From the NCBI RefSeq assembly GCF_015244745.1, contig NZ_JABCQI010000002.1:186001-250000 (forward strand): a DNA stretch of 64,000 nt, in the 5' to 3' direction. Below, piece after piece: positions 61,105 through 64,000 of the stretch (within the stretch, counting starts at the first letter, position 1; each line of letters begins with the position of its first letter). Origin of the DNA: Gluconobacter cadivus. GTDB lineage: Bacteria; Pseudomonadota; Alphaproteobacteria; Acetobacterales; Acetobacteraceae. The notes under the pieces were generated by a model, which was given only the letters and a program-made list of their open reading frames with translations, searched no databases and was not told the DNA's origin. A program made the translations under genes and the position numbers.

Positions 61105-61683
61105 TCAGATCAGGCCTTTTGCGCGGATCAGAGCAAACGCGGCCAGCGAGACCATGCATTTCAGTTCGCCTTCACGGATCATGGTCTCGAATGCCTCCAG
61201 CGTCATGTCATGGCTGGTGATGTCTTCTTCCGTGGCTTCAAGTTCCACTTCGCCGCGTGTCAGATTGCGGGCCAGAAAAACATGCCCCTTCTGGTTCGAG
61301 TACCCGGCGCCCTGATACATCGTACCGACATGGATCATCTCGCCGGCGCGCAGTCCGGTTTCCTCGCGCAGCTCGCCCAACGCGAGTTCGACCGGATCGA
61401 CGTTCTCTTTCGTCTCCCACATGCCCATCGGCAGCTCCAAAAGCCGCTCGCCCACCGGATAGCGAAACTGCTGGATCAGCGTGACCTTCCCGTCAGCATG
61501 CAGGGGCAGGATCACAACGAACTCGCCCCGCTCCACGATGCCATAAAGGCCCTGCTTGCCGTTGGGATGGACGATGATGTCCTCACGCAGGGCGGTCCAG
61601 GGATTGCTGTAGGCCAGCCGGGTCGAAAGCGTCTGGAAACCGGCGTCCCTGCGGGCGTCTTCGATGGTCTTATCGGTGCTCAT
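61105..61683 (-). CDS. Nudix hydrolase, ADP-ribose pyrophosphatase-like
   Basis: 192 residues with AGGAG upstream. The Nudix segment is ELPMGMWETKENVDP then ALGELREETGL; the final half (GELREETGL) fits the box with Gly for Arg, and the spacing is longer than usual. The N-terminal strand region and QQFRYPVGERLLELP match ADP-ribose pyrophosphatases. Substrate likely a nucleoside diphosphate linked to another group. It diverges from dinB across 50 bases that hold an SOS-like box. Confidence 0.82.
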   Translation of the reverse strand: MSTDKTIEDARRDAGFQTLSTRLAYSNPWTALREDIIVHPNGKQGLYGIVERGEFVVILPLHADGKVTLIQQFRYPVGERLLELPMGMWETKENVDPVELALGELREETGLRAGEMIHVGTMYQGAGYSNQKGHVFLARNLTRGEVELEATEEDITSHDMTLEAFETMIREGELKCMVSLAAFALIRAKGLI

Positions 61684-61694
61684 GGACGGCTCCT

Positions 61695-61709
61695 GATCTT
61701 GTTTCGTTC
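61695..61709. promoter_or_regulatory. Near-consensus LexA box between nudix and dinB genes
   Basis: GATCTTGTTTCGTTC fits GTTC-N7-GTTC with one mismatch in the first half. It shares the second half and much of the spacer with the perfect box at 6924-6938. It lies 25 bases before the dinB ATG, and dinB is a common SOS gene. Confidence 0.55.
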
Positions 61710-61733
61710 TTTCGAATCGGCGACACTCACATC

Positions 61734-62825
61734 ATGGAGCAACGCCGGATCGTGCATATCGACATGGACGCATTTTACGCGTCTGTCGAACAGCGGGACG
61801 ACCCCTCCCTGCGCGGCCGTCCGCTCGCGGTTGGGCGGGGCGAAGCGCGGGGCGTGGTCGCGGCCGCAAGCTATGAGGCAAGGCGCTTCGGCGTCCGCTC
61901 GGCCATGCCGTCGGTTACGGCCAAACGCCTCTGCCCTGAACTGGTGTTTGTCCCCGGACGCTTTGACGTCTATCGGGCTGTTTCGGCCCAGATTCATGAC
62001 ATTTTCTCCCGCTACACACCGCTGATCCAGCCGCTGTCGCTCGATGAAGCCTATCTGGACCTGACGGACCATCTGGGCGCTTATGGCTCGGCCACATTGG
62101 TCGCGGACCGCATCCGCGCGGATATCCACGCCGAAACCGGCTTAACCGCCTCGGCTGGCGTGTCCTACAACCGATTTCTGGCCAAGCTGGCCTCGGATTA
62201 CCGCAAGCCCGACGGGCTGTTCGTGATTACGCCCGCCATGGGGCCGGATTTCGTCGCAGCGCTGCCCGTGGATGCGTTTCACGGCATCGGTCCGGCCACC
62301 GCCCGGAAAATGCGCGCCCTCGGGATCGAGACAGGCGCGGACCTGCGGACACACGATATCGAGACCCTGACCCGGCATTTCGGCAAGGCGGCGGCCTTCT
62401 ATTACGGCATCTCACGCGGCATTGATCATCGTCCCGTCGTTGTGAACCGGGAGCGCAAATCCCTCGGAACCGAGCAGACCTATCTTCAGGATCTGACCGC
62501 CGAACCCGACGCACACATGGCCCTGACGCAAATCGCCGCCAAGCTGTGGGGCAGTCTGCAACGGCGCCAGCTTCAGGCTCGGACCGTAACACTGAAGGTC
62601 AAATACGCCGATTTCCGCCAGATTACCCGCGCCCGCACGCTGCCTGCACCGGTTCCGTCCGAAGACGTCCTGCTGCAAACGGGCCAGAGCCTCATGATGC
62701 CGCTGTTTCCTTTTGTGCCGGGCGTCCGTCTGCTGGGCCTGACCCTTTCGGGCTTTCATGCCCCCGCCCCCACGTCGTCCGACCAGATGGAACTGCTGTT
62801 CCGAGACGCGCCCGACCCCTCATAA
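61734..62825 (+). CDS. dinB: DNA polymerase IV
   Basis: 363 residues. Catalytic acids are D10 (HIDMDAFYASVE) and D104-E105 (SLDEAYLDLT). The palm and finger parts are intact, and a helix-hairpin-helix covers the FHGIGPATARKMRALGI region. A sliding-clamp motif QMELLF lies near the C-terminus. It is an error-prone Y-family polymerase that copies past lesions. An SOS-like box precedes it and it diverges from a Nudix gene. Confidence 0.95.
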   Translation: MEQRRIVHIDMDAFYASVEQRDDPSLRGRPLAVGRGEARGVVAAASYEARRFGVRSAMPSVTAKRLCPELVFVPGRFDVYRAVSAQIHDIFSRYTPLIQPLSLDEAYLDLTDHLGAYGSATLVADRIRADIHAETGLTASAGVSYNRFLAKLASDYRKPDGLFVITPAMGPDFVAALPVDAFHGIGPATARKMRALGIETGADLRTHDIETLTRHFGKAAAFYYGISRGIDHRPVVVNRERKSLGTEQTYLQDLTAEPDAHMALTQIAAKLWGSLQRRQLQARTVTLKVKYADFRQITRARTLPAPVPSEDVLLQTGQSLMMPLFPFVPGVRLLGLTLSGFHAPAPTSSDQMELLFRDAPDPS

Positions 62826-62941
62826 GCGCCCTCCACGCGGAATTTATGACCCAAAGACAGGGCCGCCCTCGTGACGGCACCCGTCATCTGGCCTATGCCA
62901 TGGGGGATCTTTTCACAGATAAGCCTCAGGAGAGCAGAGCC

Positions 62942-64000
62942 ATGACCGCGCAGGAAACGTCGGCGGCCTCACCGACGAAACGCGTTCTTGCCGTCGTCCT
63001 GTTCAATCTGCTGGTCTATATCGTGATCGGCCTGCCCAATGCCGTTCTGGCGATTTTCGTCCATCAGGGGCTGGGCTACAGCACCACTGTCGCGGGCATC
63101 ACGTTCTCGCTCCAGTATTTTGCGACCTTCGCCGCACGCCCCTCCGCCGGACGACTGGTGGACCGGATCGGCCCCAAACCCGTCGTCATCGGCGGACTTG
63201 TCACCTGCGTGCTGTCGGGACTGCTGATCGCAGGGTCCGGGCTTTTAGCCGCCACGCCGCTGCTCTCTCTGGCTGTGCTGCTGTCCAGCCGCCTGCTGCT
63301 GGGCTGGGCGGAAAGCTGGGCCGCGACCGGGGTAATCGTCTGGAACATCCGTCGCGCCGGGGCGGAGAATACCGCCATCGCCATTTCATGGAACGGCATC
63401 TGCTCCTATGGCGGAATCGCGCTGGGCGCACCGGTCGGCGCGAAACTCTCTCTGCTGGCCGCGCCTTATGGCGGGCTGGTCTCGGTCGGTATCCTCTCGG
63501 CCGCCCTCCCCCTGTTCGGCCTTGCGATCATCGGATTTTATCCCGCCGTCGAACCCCTTCCCGCGACCAGCAAGCCCATCGCTTTTTCGCGCGCCCTCAG
63601 ACTCGTTCTGCCGCATGGATCGGCGCTGGCGGCCGGGTCCATCGGATTTGGCGCCATCTCGTCGTTTCTGGCCCTGTATTATTCCGTCCTGCACTGGGAG
63701 GGCGCCGCCACTGCACTGGCGGTTTTCGGGTTCATTTTCGTCGTCATCCGCTTTTTCTTCGCCTCACAGATTGCGATCCGTGGCGGCGTGTTCGTAGCGA
63801 TCGTCTCGCTGCTGGTGGAAGCGCTGGGACTCGCCACGCTCGGCCTGTTCCAGACGCCGTTCGCAGCCCTCGTCGGGGCCGCGCTGACGGGAGCAGGCTT
63901 TTCTCTGCTCTTCCCCGCACTCGGCGTTCTGGCCGTCAATAGTGCCGGTCCGGAGAACCGCGGGGCGGCACTGGGCGCCTATTCCATCTTCATTGATCTT
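62942..64000 (+). CDS. MFS transporter, 3' end outside window
   Basis: 353 residues visible; the frame is open to the last base. The ATG at 62942 has AGGAG about 8 bases upstream. At least ten membrane helices are visible. The loop 2-3 motif is ARPSAGRLVDRIGPKP, and AESWAATGVIVW and AISWNGICSYGGIALGAPVG are like the YhhS/arabinose-efflux group. Probably an exporter. Substrate not determined. Confidence 0.85.
   Translation, partial: MTAQETSAASPTKRVLAVVLFNLLVYIVIGLPNAVLAIFVHQGLGYSTTVAGITFSLQYFATFAARPSAGRLVDRIGPKPVVIGGLVTCVLSGLLIAGSGLLAATPLLSLAVLLSSRLLLGWAESWAATGVIVWNIRRAGAENTAIAISWNGICSYGGIALGAPVGAKLSLLAAPYGGLVSVGILSAALPLFGLAIIGFYPAVEPLPATSKPIAFSRALRLVLPHGSALAAGSIGFGAISSFLALYYSVLHWEGAATALAVFGFIFVVIRFFFASQIAIRGGVFVAIVSLLVEALGLATLGLFQTPFAALVGAALTGAGFSLLFPALGVLAVNSAGPENRGAALGAYSIFIDL

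Noticed and set aside
1-64000. tRNA, rRNA, CRISPR, prophage or insertion sequence
   Set aside because: By eye I found no tRNA T-loop pattern with a matching acceptor stem, no regularly spaced repeats, and no transposase, integrase or phage structural gene.

Overview
The window reads as chromosomal DNA of a flagellated alphaproteobacterium, most likely an acetic acid bacterium (Acetobacteraceae, Gluconobacter-like). The grounds are high GC, an alphaproteobacterial flagellin-FlaF pair, a ChvG/ChvI-type two-component system close to an HprK/EIIA/HPr/EI phosphorelay without sugar permease domains, alphaproteobacterial GTTC-N7-GTTC LexA sites and CTTG-N17 heat-shock promoters, and a three-armed palindrome of a kind I associate with acetic acid bacteria. 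The genus is inferred, not proven. The genes are densely packed. I see no tRNA, rRNA, CRISPR array, prophage or insertion sequence, and no gene-free stretch longer than about 300 bases.

Layout. 1-4140: a TetR-controlled tripartite efflux set (outer-membrane factor, TetR, EmrB, EmrA) with two near-identical 19-bp operators at 636 and 4120. 4205-6940: a DNA-repair operon (radical SAM protein and a DUF4130-UdgX fusion) under a perfect LexA-type box. 7097-9348: flagellin and FlaF. 9399-11399: M1 peptidase. 11433-15612: one-carbon, glycine and serine metabolism (MTHFR-like and FolD facing LtaE and SdaA). 15619-18291: glycan export and polymer genes. 18298-20296: small membrane protein and DegP. 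20431-26716: TadA, a C26 amidohydrolase, two pseudouridine synthases, RsmD and FtsK. 26707-28446: an exported DUF4097-type protein with two tandem paralogous membrane proteins. 28535-31544: sugar porter, rhizobial-type asparaginase and an unknown gene.

31550-39969 is the main regulatory block: Zur, EI, HPr, EIIA, RapZ and HprK, then two opposite-strand small genes (one RidA-like, one UrcA-like behind a strong sigma-54 promoter), then a ChvG/ChvI-like pair. 40083-45641: GrpE behind a heat-shock promoter, two glycosyltransferases, ThrS and InfC; infC appears to start with AUA. 45654-52144: a TPR-glycosyltransferase fusion, a SIMPL protein, a second two-component system, a small lipoprotein and a membrane-anchored HtrA protease. 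52220-58817: HrpB, the palindromic element, a nitroreductase, Apt, a lone receiver, a Bcr/CflA exporter and a VTT protein. 58853-64000: a PadR regulator with a Gly/His-rich N-terminus and its probable operator, small proteins, a Nudix hydrolase facing DinB across an SOS-like box, and the start of an MFS transporter cut by the window end.

The clearest new observations are regulatory: the shared TetR operators, LexA control of the UdgX operon, the sigma-54 promoter lodged inside the ChvGI/PTS module, the AUA start of infC with its structured leader, and the PadR operator.
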